Assembly: GCA_038363925.1 (NCBI GenBank)
Contig: JAQQWL010000006.1
Span: 2,770,501 to 2,834,500, forward strand
DNA length: 64,000 nucleotides
Source of the DNA: Apiospora phragmitis
Lineage: Eukaryota; Ascomycota; Sordariomycetes; Amphisphaeriales; Apiosporaceae
Reading direction: 5' to 3'
Shown: positions 23,198-34,100 of the stretch, piece by piece
Layout of the letters: the number at the start of each line of letters is the position of its first letter
How positions within the stretch are numbered: position 1 is the stretch's first letter
Program-made: the position numbers and the translations under genes
The notes under the pieces: model-generated
Database searches by the model: none
What the model was told of the DNA's origin: nothing
What the model saw: the letters and a program-made list of their open reading frames with translations, nothing else

Positions 23198-23932
23198 TCA
23201 AGCATTGAGGCTTCCGGGGCACTGCGCCGTTTTACCAGGAGCTTTCTCGAGGCCGTATACAAAGTTATCGAATAAGACAGCAAGGCTAGTGAGGGATGAG
23301 GTGCCTCCGATAAGCTGGGCGGTGCTGTCCAGATGAAAAATAGCCCGGAGGACAATCACAGGAAGTTGCTGCGGATTTTCGACCTTGTGGGAATCGAAGC
23401 GGTCGTCCTTCAGTGCGGAGAGGTCGATCTTTTGCGTCCGCTGATACCTGAACGTGTCGATTGGCGCCTTGCTGAGATCGGCGCCGTCTAGAATTTCGAC
23501 GGTGCAGTTGATCAGGTAGCTGATGAGGGTGCTGTCTGTCCGGGCGAGGCAAGCTTCCGCGTACTGTTCCATCATGAGCTTGGTGAAGTTATTGGCAGTA
23601 TCGACCGCAATGTATGGCGACACGTTCAGGTCGGTACCGCTATGCTCCATGGCTGTGCCTTCTGCGACACCGAACGAGCTTCCCCAGACCAGCCCGCGAT
23701 AGGGTACCGGGAATTTGTTATCGGCCGGGAGTGAGCCGGTTAGGACCGCGGCTTTGAGAGTTGAGCCCTGAAACTACGGAATGTGTCACGTCAGACAATT
23801 GATATGAGTGAGCAAACAAGGTGGAGAGTATTGGAAACATACGTCCGTCGTGACCGTGCAATCTACGGGATCAGTGGTGCCAGAGGCAACAGCCGAGATG
23901 GCTAGGATGGCAATGAAACCTAGGGAGAGCAT
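23198..23932 (-). CDS. Secreted protein of unknown function
   Basis: Two exons, 23932-23843 and 23773-23198, code for 221 aa with consistent phase 0 splicing (GTATGT...CCGTAG). The first 17 residues (MLSLGFIAILAISAVAS) form a classic signal peptide. The mature part is of mixed composition with four Cys (positions in DCTV, ACLA, NCTV and QCPG) that could form two disulfides. One NCT sequon is present. There is no GPI tail or membrane segment. I do not recognise a family; a small secreted enzyme or effector-like protein are both possible. Confidence 0.65.
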
Positions 23933-24313
23933 TTCCGAGTTCGTCGCTTGTCAGTTGGGATCTGTCGTGTGTTCGAGTCAGGGAATATGAGCTGGAATAA
24001 AGATGTGGGCGACTTGATTTGCTTCCTGTATTGGTTACCAACAGTGTCGATCACAAAGCTTTTATATATTTGAGATTATGGGCTTCCCAACCTCCATGCT
24101 GGAGTGGCAGCTTGGGTATTACGGGTTGTCGTAAAGCCCATCTTGGTCCATCACGACCGTATGATGCGCCATTGTAACACCGGAATCAACCTCGGATTTC
24201 AGATACAATCCCATTCTGAACCCAACGCACCATCTCCGGGATATGGACACCCACCTAGTTATTATCCATGCAGCCCGTTCTTCAAACTCATATTGCATCC
24301 AGAGCTACCAACA
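23933..24313. other. Intergenic region
   Basis: 381 bp between the start of the secreted-protein gene and the 3' end of erg6. It presumably holds the promoter of the former. Nothing else was seen. Confidence 0.45.
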
Positions 24314-25684
24314 TCATGCCAACGGCTTCTTCGCCACCATAAGGTACATGGGAGTAAACAGCTTCTTCTTACCGCCCTCCACCAGTGCATCCGCCGCCCT
24401 ACCCAAGCTCTCGGCCGTCTTCCGCGTGCCCGCGGGCACGATCCAGGCCGCCTCGAGCATGCTGAGGAAGCTGTGCGAGACAATCCGGCCCCACTTGTTC
24501 ATGCGCAGCACCGTGAGCAAGTCCCCGAGCGTCTGCGCATGCCGCAGGTCGCTCCCGAGGGGCCAGTACCACGGGGAGGACGCCGCCGATTTAGATCCTG
24601 ATTTGTCGTCGTCGTCGTCGTCCGCCGCGGCTAGGTCTTCGTGGAGCTCCAGTTCGAAGCCGGCGGCCTCGATGGCCGCCAGCCCCTCGGCGATCTGGAA
24701 CATCTGCGGGATGCCGTCTCCTTGCTCGATGTCGAGGCGGATCCGCCGGTGCGCCAGGTCCGCGTTGTCGTACGCGTCCTTCATGAGCCACTCGTACACC
24801 CCGAAGGTGCCGCCCGGTTTCAGGACGCGCAGGATTTCGCTGTATACTCCTTCCAGAGACGGGGCGTGGCACGTGGCCTCGATGGCGTAGACGGCGTCAA
24901 AGAAATTGTCGGGGAATGGGATATGCTACAGGTAAACAAGACAGAAATCGTAAGTCAGTCTCGCATATCTCATGATCTAAACAGTCGCTTGTGGCACAAA
25001 GATTGGCATCCGCTTACCATGAAGTCGCCTTGCACAAAGTCGAGCTTGTGCGAGAGTCCCTCTTTCGCAGCGTAACTCCTCGCCCGCTGGACCTGGTAGT
25101 CGTTGAGGTTCAGGCCCGTGACGTGACACCCGGCGAACTTGACGATCTCGCGAGCCGGTCCGCCCACGCCACATCCGACGTCGAGGACGCGCATGTTGCT
25201 CTTCAGTCCGATGCTGTGAGCCAAGTAGTGTTCGTGCCGGGCTATGGCTTTCGAGAAAGTTTCGCCATACGCGAATCGGCAGAAATGGAAAGACTCACAC
25301 CAACCGTACTCGTAGAGGTCGGTGGCCAGGTTGTAGTATCTGTTCGTTGGGAGTTGACGAAAGTCAGTCTTCGTCTGGTCCGGGATCTTCCAAGTGATGG
25401 AGAGGCCTGGCGTGCTCGCGAGTGATGGTAATGGTGACTTACTGTCGACTGATAGTAGTGTAGTCGGCCGTCCGGGCCTTCCGAATCTCTTCTGTCTCGT
25501 CTTCGGCCTTCTTGTCATCCCAATGTTGGAAATACTGCTCCACAGCCACGTTCTGGGCCGCGCTATTCTTGTTCATCATGGCTCGGAGGCCACCTTGGGC
25601 TTTGTTCGAGTTTCGATGGAGGGCGTTGTCGAAGGCCGACATCTTGGCGATGTCAGCCGTGATAAGTTCTTTGCTCTTGGACAT
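24314..25684 (-). CDS. erg6: Sterol 24-C-methyltransferase
   Basis: Adds a methyl group from SAM to C-24 of zymosterol or lanosterol in ergosterol synthesis, at the ER or lipid droplets. Three exons, 25684-25443, 25339-25018 and 24925-24314, total 1176 nt (391 aa). The sterol-binding signature [14 protein letters not shown] follows the first intron. SAM motif I is [22 protein letters not shown] and [15 protein letters not shown] follow, and QGDGIPQM is the next conserved block. A short acidic run (six Asp) interrupts the C-terminal domain. All junctions restore codons cleanly and no frame break is present. Its 5' region carries repeated motifs (see separate entries). Confidence 0.93.
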
Positions 25685-25879
25685 GGTGTAGAAGGCGATT
25701 CGGTCCCTGGGCGATTATACGATGTTGATTGCAATTAATTCTGAAGATGAGTGTACTGCGTAGTATCAATCTGACATATTTATATTTACAAGTGTTTGTA
25801 TCCATACACCTGTGTTGTTTAATAGCGTGTTTAATGTCTAAGTACATACCTATATTATATAGCGTGGAGCGAACTTAGT

Positions 25880-25948
25880 CGTGATTGGCTGGGTTATAGT
25901 ATAGGATCCGAATACGAACACGCCTATCAATACGATTAACCAATCACG
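25880..25948. promoter_or_regulatory. Inverted pair of CCAAT boxes upstream of erg6
   Basis: CGTGATTGG at 25880-25888 and its exact reverse complement CCAATCACG at 25940-25948 lie about 200-260 bp upstream of the erg6 ATG. CCAAT is the core site of the fungal HAP/CBF complex. The extended 9-bp identity and inverted layout make chance less likely. Binding is inferred. Confidence 0.4.
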
Positions 25949-26057
25949 CATATTTGCCCACGGCACATCTCGTTAATTGAGCTAGTGAGCCGAGACTATG
26001 ATGTCTGACATTACTTACTCAATAACGTATTCACAACCATTTTCGGATCCGTATTCG
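25904..26057. promoter_or_regulatory. Repeated GGATCCG(A/T)AT(A/T)CG motif upstream of erg6
   Basis: GGATCCGAATACG at 25904-25916 and GGATCCGTATTCG at 26045-26057 match at 11 of 13 positions. The second is preceded by C, giving CGGATCCG, an inverted CGG pair of the kind bound by Zn2Cys6 regulators. The factor is unknown. Confidence 0.35.
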
Positions 26058-27006
26058 CCACGTCGTGATAAATATACCAAATTGCCAAAACGGTTCACCC
26101 CTAACCATTAGCAACAAAGCTATTTGTCCATGTTTCATTTCGGGGTTACACGGGTGGATTCACGACTTGTCCTTTGTCCAACATAGGTGCCAATCATGAT
26201 TTCCATCGCCAGGGATGGTAATATAGGACTCAATTGTTACCGGGAAAGCCCGGTGTACCATAAGCTATTAATCAAGGGATCGGTCTAGCTCCAGCTCCAT
26301 TGATCCTCCAGAGTTATGCGGTTCGGTTCGAGTATAAATCACGTAGCCTCCATATTACGCAGAAAACGTCCTTAATGGACTCTTGGTGACATTTTCCCTT
26401 GGGCAGAACATCTTGAAATTGACCATCTTTTTCGCCTTTTGCCTCTGAAGTTGCGTATTCGAGGCAAATCAGAACACAAGTGCACTTGGGCATCACGATA
26501 GCCATATTCTATACATATTGTCGTCTATCCTATGTATCCTAGTTTCGACATAGATCTCACGCCACTGCAGAGCCAAATTAGCTTATACAGTAGAATATCA
26601 GGTTGCTATTTTTTACTTCTTCATAGTTCAGTTGGTAAAACTGCGACTTTGTTCGGTACCCTGGCCTGCCCTGGTTTCCAATCCCAGAAACAAACAAAAG
26701 TAATCAGGCTCAGTATCGTGATCAGAGGAGTAGAGGGCCGTCAGCGAAGAGTCTGGTCATATCATAGATGACACTCCGACCATTGAAAATAAGGAGTGTC
26801 AAACATAAATTGGAAGAGAGAGGGAAAAGAGGATAATTGATGAACTCCCAATATGTCCAAGTTCCGGATTGTTATTCCACCCACGGCACCCTGAACGACT
26901 GGCCCTACTGTATTTACCTGTTCGAGCAAGAGTAGTTTAGTGTAGAAAGGAGCAAAGGGGCAACTCACACTCGTAAAACTTAAAAGACCCGCCAGACTTC
27001 GCGCAT
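26058..27006. other. Intergenic region right of the erg6 promoter
   Basis: No intact gene. A stretch at about 26620-26690 superficially resembles a tRNA (GTTCAGTTGGTA, then GGTTTCCAATCC), but stems do not form. The left edge may contain further decayed thioesterase sequence from the PKS remnant. Confidence 0.4.
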
Positions 27007-28521
27007 TCACGGACCTAACCGTGATCCTGAGGAGCCGGCCTTCTCAGCGAGGAGGAACACGGTAGGCATTACTGTGTCTGGCAACTTCTGCCGGGTGCCT
27101 TGCAGATGAATAATCTTGCAATCCGCGTCGAGCTTTGTCTCCTCAATAATCGTTGTGTCGACGAGAATCGCGTGTGATTTCTGCGCCATCGTTTTCGCTC
27201 TGTTTTTGTTGCATTTGACCTATCTTCTCGAACGGTGCCGTATCAACTTCCACTCAGGGGGCTGTGGCCTCCTCTCCCAGTTCTGCATATGCATCAGCAG
27301 CAGCGGCTTGCTTCGCGGCCGCGACCATCTCACAGTCCATGAAGAAGGCGGGGACGGGGATAAATCCAGATCGATCCCTGTTCGGACAACGGACAGAACC
27401 GTGATAGCCATGAGGCTGTCGACGCCGAGGTCTCCGAGCGTGGCCTTGTCCGTCATGGCTTCGGGGGCGACACCGACCCCGGCTGCTACGATGGCGAGGG
27501 GATCGGAGAAGCAAGTCGCTCTGGACCGGAACCGGGTCTGGTCTGGGAGAGGCAGCTCTGGATGTTGTCTGGTTGTCAGGCGGAGGTATCCAACAGCGTG
27601 GCCCATCGTGGCATCTCGAGATGACACACGTGCCTTGTTGGCAATGGGTAAAGAGTAGCGAGGACCACCACCGGCAGCCGGCCAAGGCACAATTCCGAGA
27701 ACATGATCCAGCACGGCCTTCTTCATCTTCTGGAAAACCGAACATCCGTCAGTATCTGCACCAACTGTCCGCCTTCAGCACCAATAAAAAGAGAAGCCGC
27801 ATCCACCGTGGTACCGGAAGCATATACATGCTGGCCTGACGAATGCGTCGTATACTTGGGCCCGGGAACGAGCGGCTGCCACTGGCAAGACTCGCCAAAG
27901 CCCTTGGCGACGTAGATGAGCTGGTTGTGTGACAAGGGCAATAAGGGCTTGGTTCTGGTTCAGCTAATAATTGACTATGGCACTTCTAGGGGCTCTGGTC
28001 TTCTGTCCTTCCTCTCCATCTGGGAGGGTGATTCGTCAGGTTTATATACACCTATCCTGGCTTCCTCCAGGGGTCCCTTTTATCCCATAACCGCCATATC
28101 CTTCAGGAATGTAGTTATCCGTTGGGCCGACATGCATGCCTTCGTTGGTATGCGTGTGACAGGTTGTCCCGGATCGTATAGAGTTATTGAACAAGAGCCC
28201 GGTGAACTGATGGAGGCCGTTATAAATAAAGGGGCTGAGGGCTCAGTTGCCGGCTGCCATGTTCGCTGCGCGAGCAGTAAGTGACGCGACGACGTCCTGG
28301 GAGCCGGTGCTCACCAAACTCTCGTCCATGAAGCGGTATTCGCCACCGCATCGAACATAGTCCCTAAACAGGCGATACACGCTGAGCCACAAGATTTTAT
28401 GAGCATTCCCAGCCGCGGCAAGGTCACGCAGTTGCTGAATGCAGGTCTGGTTCTGATCCGAGGTCAAGAGCTTAGGAGCAGTAATGGCAGCAATGGCGAC
28501 ACGGCACTTGCCAACCAACAT
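27007..28521 (-). pseudogene. Remnant of a non-reducing polyketide synthase: PT, ACP and TE linker
   Basis: Reading the minus strand downward, pieces appear in the order of an NR-PKS C-terminus. At 28400-28245 the product-template segment has YRLFRDYVRCGGEYRFMDE. After an in-frame TGA comes YNGLHQFTGLLFN, matching the conserved (D)SLxHxxGFxxN element. At 27941-27750 the end of PT reads GFGESCQWQPLVPGPKYTT. At 27500-27350 an acyl carrier protein has DLGVDSLMAITVLS with the phosphopantetheine Ser at about 27417, then a frame change into AFFMDCEMVAAAKQ. At 27100-27020 is an IIHLQGT...VFLLAEKAGSSGS segment like the start of the thioesterase. There is no KS, AT or intact TE in the window. Stops, frame changes and missing ends mark it as non-functional. 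Confidence 0.6.
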
Positions 28522-29070
28522 GATGGGGTTAATTTTTTCACTTCAGCGCAATTGTGCGTATTGGAAGAGGTGGCAACCACGGGAATGGAGGCGCTTGGTC
28601 AAGCGAAGAGCAGTCATTTACTCTTTTCCATGATCCCGCAAGCTGCGATAGTTCAGGATGTTCAATTGAGCGACTTCCGCTGCTTCGCTACCGTTGTTCT
28701 GCTTAGAAACGCCACAATCATATCCCATCGCTACTGATAATGCTAGAACCAATTATTACGACATCACGTTAACATACATGTTTTGGGCTTACTCTACTAC
28801 ACAGTAGCACTACAGGTGTGAGTGAGCCCTTGAAGTGTGCAACAAGGACCGCCTCAGCCAAATAGGAGTAGCTCGTACATTCCAGTGGCAGCTCATAACT
28901 CTGATCCAGACACCAAAATGAGGTTACGGGAACGGACAATGTTTGGGTTTACTTTATTAGTACTATAGATATATGCGTTTCCAATACTACTTACACACCA
29001 AACTCCATCCTGGGGTATAATCGCCACGCCAACAACCTTTTGCGCTACAATCTTGTCATGATATCGGTCA
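28522..29070. other. Intergenic region
   Basis: Upstream side of the PKS remnant and 3' side of the arrestin gene. Further decayed PKS sequence may extend to about 28700 but I could not align it to any domain. Confidence 0.4.
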
Positions 29071-30658
29071 TTAATGCAGACCCGACTTTTCTGGTGGCAT
29101 GGTACTCGGGGCATTCTCCGCCGTAACTCCACTGTACGCCGGCCGCTCGATCGGACATGTGAGCTCCTGTGCCATGGCTTCATCATAACTCGGGGGCGGC
29201 GCGTCATCGTGGCCTGGTACGTCATTCGGGCCCAACTGGGGCGGATAGAGCGCATCATGAGGTGGCGGCGGCTGCTGCTGCTGTTGCGAGGACGTAGCTC
29301 CCGACTGACGGGGCGGTAGGGACGGCGGTTGTGGCGCTGTCTGTTGAGGTCTGTAGGAAGAGGAGTCGAGGAGCTGCGCCGGGGGCGAGATCCCCGAGAA
29401 GATTTCCACTTTCGATAGCTTCAGGGGCAGATAGATCATCTGAGGATACAACACGACATCCTTGCCCTTGGGATTGGGGAGGCCCCAGCTGAGGCCGATC
29501 TTGACTTCGAGCTCGTATCGCCGCTGGAGGTTACAAGCCGTAAAAGATGGCGCGATCGTGTTGGGCAGGGGCAGGTTCGCCCACAGCCCATCCGGGATGA
29601 CAAACTCGGAGCCGACAGGATCTTGGGGCTTGCCAGCGGGTATCTGCATGTTGGACTCCGAGCACACGACCCAGCGAGTCACCTCGGTGTTCTGCAGGTG
29701 GTGCGCCCGCACACTGGTGAACCCTATGAGCGCGACTTCCAACGAAATCACGTAGACCTGTGCAGTGGACGGCTCGAGCTTCTTGGCAATCAAGCGTAGA
29801 GGGACGGGCTGGTTGCAAGTGAGAATGCTCGGAAATGGTAGGCGCGCAGACATTTCTATCGTAGGAGGTCTCTCCTGTCCCTCGTCCGCATTTTCTGCAG
29901 AGGTTTTGTTGGATCCAAAGAAGGAGCGCTTCTGCTTATATGGTGCCGGTGACCGGGGTTTGAAGGCGAAGGGGCGGCGCGCGAAGGCCTCCTGGGTAGT
30001 CTTGGGGGGCCGCGGCGGCTCGATGGGGAGAAACTTGAAGCCAACCTGGTATCGCCAGTTCTCTTTGAAAAAGCCGGGCCGTTGGATAGTGACTTTGATG
30101 TAGTAGCGTATCTCAGCCTCACGGGGGAAGCCGGTTAGTGAAGGGGGCAGGGTGGACTTGACGTGCTGGAGCATCAGCTGTTTGGTTCCATCCATGGTCC
30201 GATAACCACCAAGACCAAGTAGGCCCTGGTTTGCTGAGCCTCCAACACCTCCCACACCGTTTAACTTCGCCATAGCATGGGGATCCCCGCATATATTGTT
30301 CAAGGGTAACTTCAACTTGAAGGGGGAATTCATGTTGCCCTGGATGCAGTACGCCAGGCATCGCCCCCATAGCTGAAGCTCCCATGCTTCTCTCATCGGG
30401 ATATATCTGCTGCACCATGTAGAGCAGCTTGTGGTTCTCCGTAACGATATCTCCATATCCAGGGCCTGGCGTAGAGGCACGCCGGCGATCGTAGTCGAAC
30501 TCAGGCGCTGAAAGGGCAGTCGTCGATTCCCCCTCCAGCTTGATCACGATGTTGCCCACATTTTCTGGCCTGTTGAGACCCAAGAGGACCCGACCCGAAA
30601 CGAAGTCGAGGTTTGTGAAGAAATCAGGCGCATTGTCGAGCGATATTCGTATCGACAT
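29071..30658 (-). CDS. Arrestin-domain (ART-like) trafficking adaptor
   Basis: Alpha-arrestin-type adaptor expected to link plasma-membrane proteins to an Rsp5/NEDD4 ubiquitin ligase for endocytosis. The N-terminal arrestin fold starts at MSIRISLDNAPDFFTNLDFV with GRVLLGLNRPENVGNIVIKL. The C-terminal arrestin fold contains EMSARLPFPSILTCNQPVPL and later YELEVKIGLSWGLPNPKG. The tail is Pro/Gln-rich and holds PPSY (in APPPSYDEAMA), a PPxY ligase-binding motif. There are no introns. The N-terminal 113 or so codons are one base out of frame with the rest. They meet at a C5 run on the coding strand (30322-30326), where one base fewer would make a single protein of about 528 aa. Base-calling error is the simplest explanation. 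Confidence 0.85.
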
Positions 30659-31729
30659 CGTGGGCAGTAACGGTACTATACTATCGGTGAATTGGTGAGG
30701 TTGGAGGGTCACAGAGGGACGAAAGGTGGGCAACTCGGTTGGAGGTTGATCGGGTAAGACGGCTGGGTCTACAATGGCCTGACTCTCTCGAAGAACATAT
30801 CCGTCCTACACGTCGCAATGGTAGAAGTGTGGGAAGAAATCAAGGCTCGGTCATACTGAGAAGGGCTCTTCAGAACATGGAGCTGTCCAAAGAATGTTTG
30901 AAGAGGCAGAGACGTGCCGGCGCATTGTATCGCAAGAGTCGGAGATCACGCTGCCCAGCATTAAAATGGAAGCTTCGGTTCGCTAATGCTCGAACCCCAC
31001 GTAATCCAGCACGCCGCTCGGGGTTATGTCATCATACATTGTTCTTATCGCCCGCTCAACTGCTTATCGCGCTTCCACTTGCCAATTGCCATGTTCACTA
31101 CCACCAATATGATCGGGTTTCAATAATAGGTAAAAGCATGAGCCTTGTAAACAGCCGAATCGCTGTTCTCGTACCTGATGGCCCTGAGAAGCTGAGAACC
31201 CCGACCTTATAAAGCCAAATTGCTGCTTGCGGGGTGATGCTCGCTACCGAGCTGGCAGCTGAGCCCCCTGTCCTGGACGCCTATTGTTTTTTATGTGCAT
31301 CTCATTCTCAGAGCTTAAACCCATCATCTTTGTCAGTTAAGTAGTCAAAACCATCGCAACTCACTCACTCATCACAGAGGCACATATAGGCGTGGCCAAG
31401 AACCAGAACAAGTGCAGAGGGGAACGAACCCTGGGTCCTCATTGTCAAGTTGTGTCGTGACACGCGTATGCGAGTAGTAGAACATTGACGACCAGACCCT
31501 ACGCCGACCAATCCATTTGGCAGACCAGCCCCTGATCAGACTCCCCCGGTGTAAATTGCAAATCACCTTCAAAATTGAAACGAGAAAATCTCTGTATGCA
31601 CACGGGCCTCGGTATGAGCACATAACTGGCCTAATTCATTGCCACATCCACTGGGCTTAACCTAGCGAAAAGACGATAAGATTGCGTTGCCTTGGACTAC
31701 TTCAAATCTAACTCCCAGACTTCGTCCTC
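30659..31729. other. Intergenic region between arrestin and NOT3
   Basis: About 1.07 kb holding the arrestin promoter and the NOT3 3' end. A GAACGAACCCTGGG stretch at 31419-31432 resembles a tRNA T arm, but no other arm is present. Confidence 0.5.
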
Positions 31730-34100
31730 CTAGACCTCGTCCTCTAGGTAGCGGTATGCGAATTTGAAGTCCGCCTTCCGACGGTTCATCCTGTACTTTG
31801 GTTAGCAATGAGTTCAACTCCATTCAGATCTCGCCGGCTGCTGCCCGCCTTCACGGACCTGGACCAGAGAGGAAAGGAAAACAGAAAACAAGCAAAATTA
31901 ACGAGGGGGAAAAACCGCTCCATCGAAAACCCTGTATAGGGTACAAACTCCTGAAATCAACGCTGGGGCGGAACAACTCTATGGGGAAAACTCGGGAAAA
32001 ACAGCAAATCGGGGATACAAGAACAAGAATACAACAACTATCGGGTACATCGAAACTCCCTCCCTCTCTCTCTCTCTCTCTCTGTCTCTCTAGTGCACTA
32101 GCACTATGCCTCCTCCAACGCAGCAAGGTAAAGAGCTTGCGAGAAGTATGCTACTGACCATGTGGACTCGTAATCGAAAAAGCGGTAAGTGCCTTGCTCG
32201 AACTCCTCCGTAATCGACTTGGGCTCTTCATGTCGCTGAAACCACGTTTGGTACTGCTTGTGGAATCTCCAACTCTGGTCCTTCAGCGCCTTGGCCGCAA
32301 GGTACTGTTGATATGTTCCTTGCTTGTAGTAGAAGACGTAAAACAGCGTATCGGGGTCAATTCGAGAATACAGTCGCGGGTCATCGAAGATAGCCAGGGG
32401 TTCCTGGGGATATTGAGACAGCGAAGAATGGCGTTGCTCAGGTCGATACTTCCGGGGAGCATCAGCATCCACAAGATCCGGGGTACTCGTTTGAGAAGCA
32501 TGCATCATTCTAAGATGTGCCTGCGATGACACCGGCAGTTCGCGCTTCCTGGTGACATTGAATGAATCGAGCAGATCGGAGAGAGAAGCAGGCAGGTGAT
32601 AGATGGACTCTTCCTCGTCATCCTGGTCGTCGGGCTTGACGCCGTTGGAGGCGCCATTCGTTTGCGGAGCTATTCAGATAATCAGTATGCCTTTGTAACA
32701 TAGTGGGTAGTGAAGCCACCAACCTTTGGATAGCGAAACAGGCTGTGCAGGGGACTTGCCCGCGGCTTTGGAAGCTGCCTTCTCCTTCTTAGCCACAGCT
32801 GCAATAGCCGGTATAGGCTCGGAATTCCTGGAGTCGGTTATGCTGGAAGGCGCAGATGGTCTTGATTCTGAAGTGGCGGGCTGTATCGATGCGATGCTTG
32901 GGGAACTTGCAGCACTTGTCCGTACACCAGGTAGTGGCGAGACGCCTGTTGAAGGTATGACCGGGGCTGAGCCCGGAGGCGGGGGTAAGGGAGCGATGCC
33001 AAGGTTGTTCTTGTCCGCTGCCGCCGCAGCTGCCGAAGCATACTTCAGTCCCTCCCCAGCAGGCCGCGTCGGCAAAGAAGCCGGCTTCATGCTTGCGCTC
33101 GTGCTGCTGCCATTAGTGACGGTCGACAAGGGATTATGCAGCGTTGCCAGTGTCGGCAACGGGGATTTGAGTTGTGCAGACGGCCGTCGGCCAGCCGCAA
33201 CAACGGCATCCACTGCTGTCCGCGTCGGCTTTCCGGGTAAGCTACTCGGCCGCGGCTCGCTTTCGGGAACCTCCTCTTGTATTGACTGGGTATCTTGAGA
33301 AGATACACGGTCATTATCGAGATTCATGCCAAAGACATCCTCGTCTTCTTGCAACTGCAATTCGTCGTAGAGCTCCTCGTCCTCGACGAAGTCGTCGTTC
33401 ATGCCATCCGACACGTAATAGCGTATGCTCTCTTCCAGGTCTGTGACCTGGTCCGACTCGACACCACCGTTTTCCAGCGAGCGCCGAATCAGCTCCATCT
33501 TGGATTGATGCCATTTATGTCGCTCGATGATATGCTCGATTGCTGCTATCCGGTCTGCTTTCACTGTGTTGACCTTGCCCTTCTTCATGGTGGCGTGTAT
33601 CGACTCGCTCTCGGCTTCCAAGGCCTCGATTTGTTGTTCCAGCTCGTCTACCATGCCAGCCAAGAACTCGCTCGATTCGACCTTGGCCTGCTCTTTGGGG
33701 TCGAGTTTCGCTTGAGCCGATAAACCCTCTTTGGAGTACGCTTTGGTCTTCATGGCCTTTTCCACGGCCTTGAACCTCTCCATTTGCTGGACGATGATAT
33801 TTTAGCCATATTCAACTGCACGTTCAGGTAGCATTAGACACCAACCGTTTCTATCAGCTTTCGGTGCTCCAACAGCGGAGCCTTGTCCTTGATGTCATTG
33901 CTCGCCGCCCAAGTCTTTATCTGGTCTCGCAAGCGCTGGAGCTTCTTGATCTCACGCTTCAAGTTGTCCTCTAGCTTCTCCTTCTGGGCGGGATTATTCG
34001 ATTGTTCTATTTTCTCATAAATCGCCTCGAATTCAGCTACGCCCTCGGCCACCTTCTTGAAGCATTTGTCAACTTCTTGCTGCAATTTTCGTGCTGCCAT
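31730..34100 (-). CDS. not3: CCR4-NOT complex subunit NOT3
   Basis: Subunit of the CCR4-NOT deadenylase and transcription regulator. Four exons, 34100-33846, 33786-32724, 32669-32159 and 31790-31730, total 1890 nt (629 aa). The N-terminal coiled-coil Not3 domain has [16 protein letters not shown] and [22 protein letters not shown] joined across intron 1 (donor GTTGGT). A Ser/Pro/Ala-rich linker follows. The C-terminal NOT box has [20 protein letters not shown] and [21 protein letters not shown]. The last 20 residues ([19 protein letters not shown]) come from a 61-nt terminal exon 368 nt away; without it the conserved C-terminus would be lost. No frame break. Confidence 0.92.
31791..32158 (-). 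other. 368-nt last intron of NOT3 with a CT/GA microsatellite
   Basis: Donor GTCAGT, acceptor AAAGTACAG. It is unusually long for this genome and carries a (CT)n run on the + strand at about 32059-32090. Confidence 0.7.
32059..32090. repeat. (CT)n microsatellite
   Basis: About ten consecutive CT units plus interrupted units, inside the last NOT3 intron. Confidence 0.85.

Noticed and set aside
26620..26690. tRNA-like stretch (GTTCAGTTGGTAAAACT followed by TTTCCAATCC)
   Set aside because: No acceptor stem pairs, the T loop lacks TTCRANN and no anticodon arm forms.
637..28521. One continuous biosynthetic cluster from the P450 to the PKS remnant
   Set aside because: DRE2, FMT1 and ERG6, ordinary housekeeping genes, lie in between, so the two are better treated as separate.
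31410..31435. Isolated T-arm-like sequence GGGTTCGTTCCCC on the minus strand
   Set aside because: No D arm, anticodon arm or acceptor stem at the right distances.
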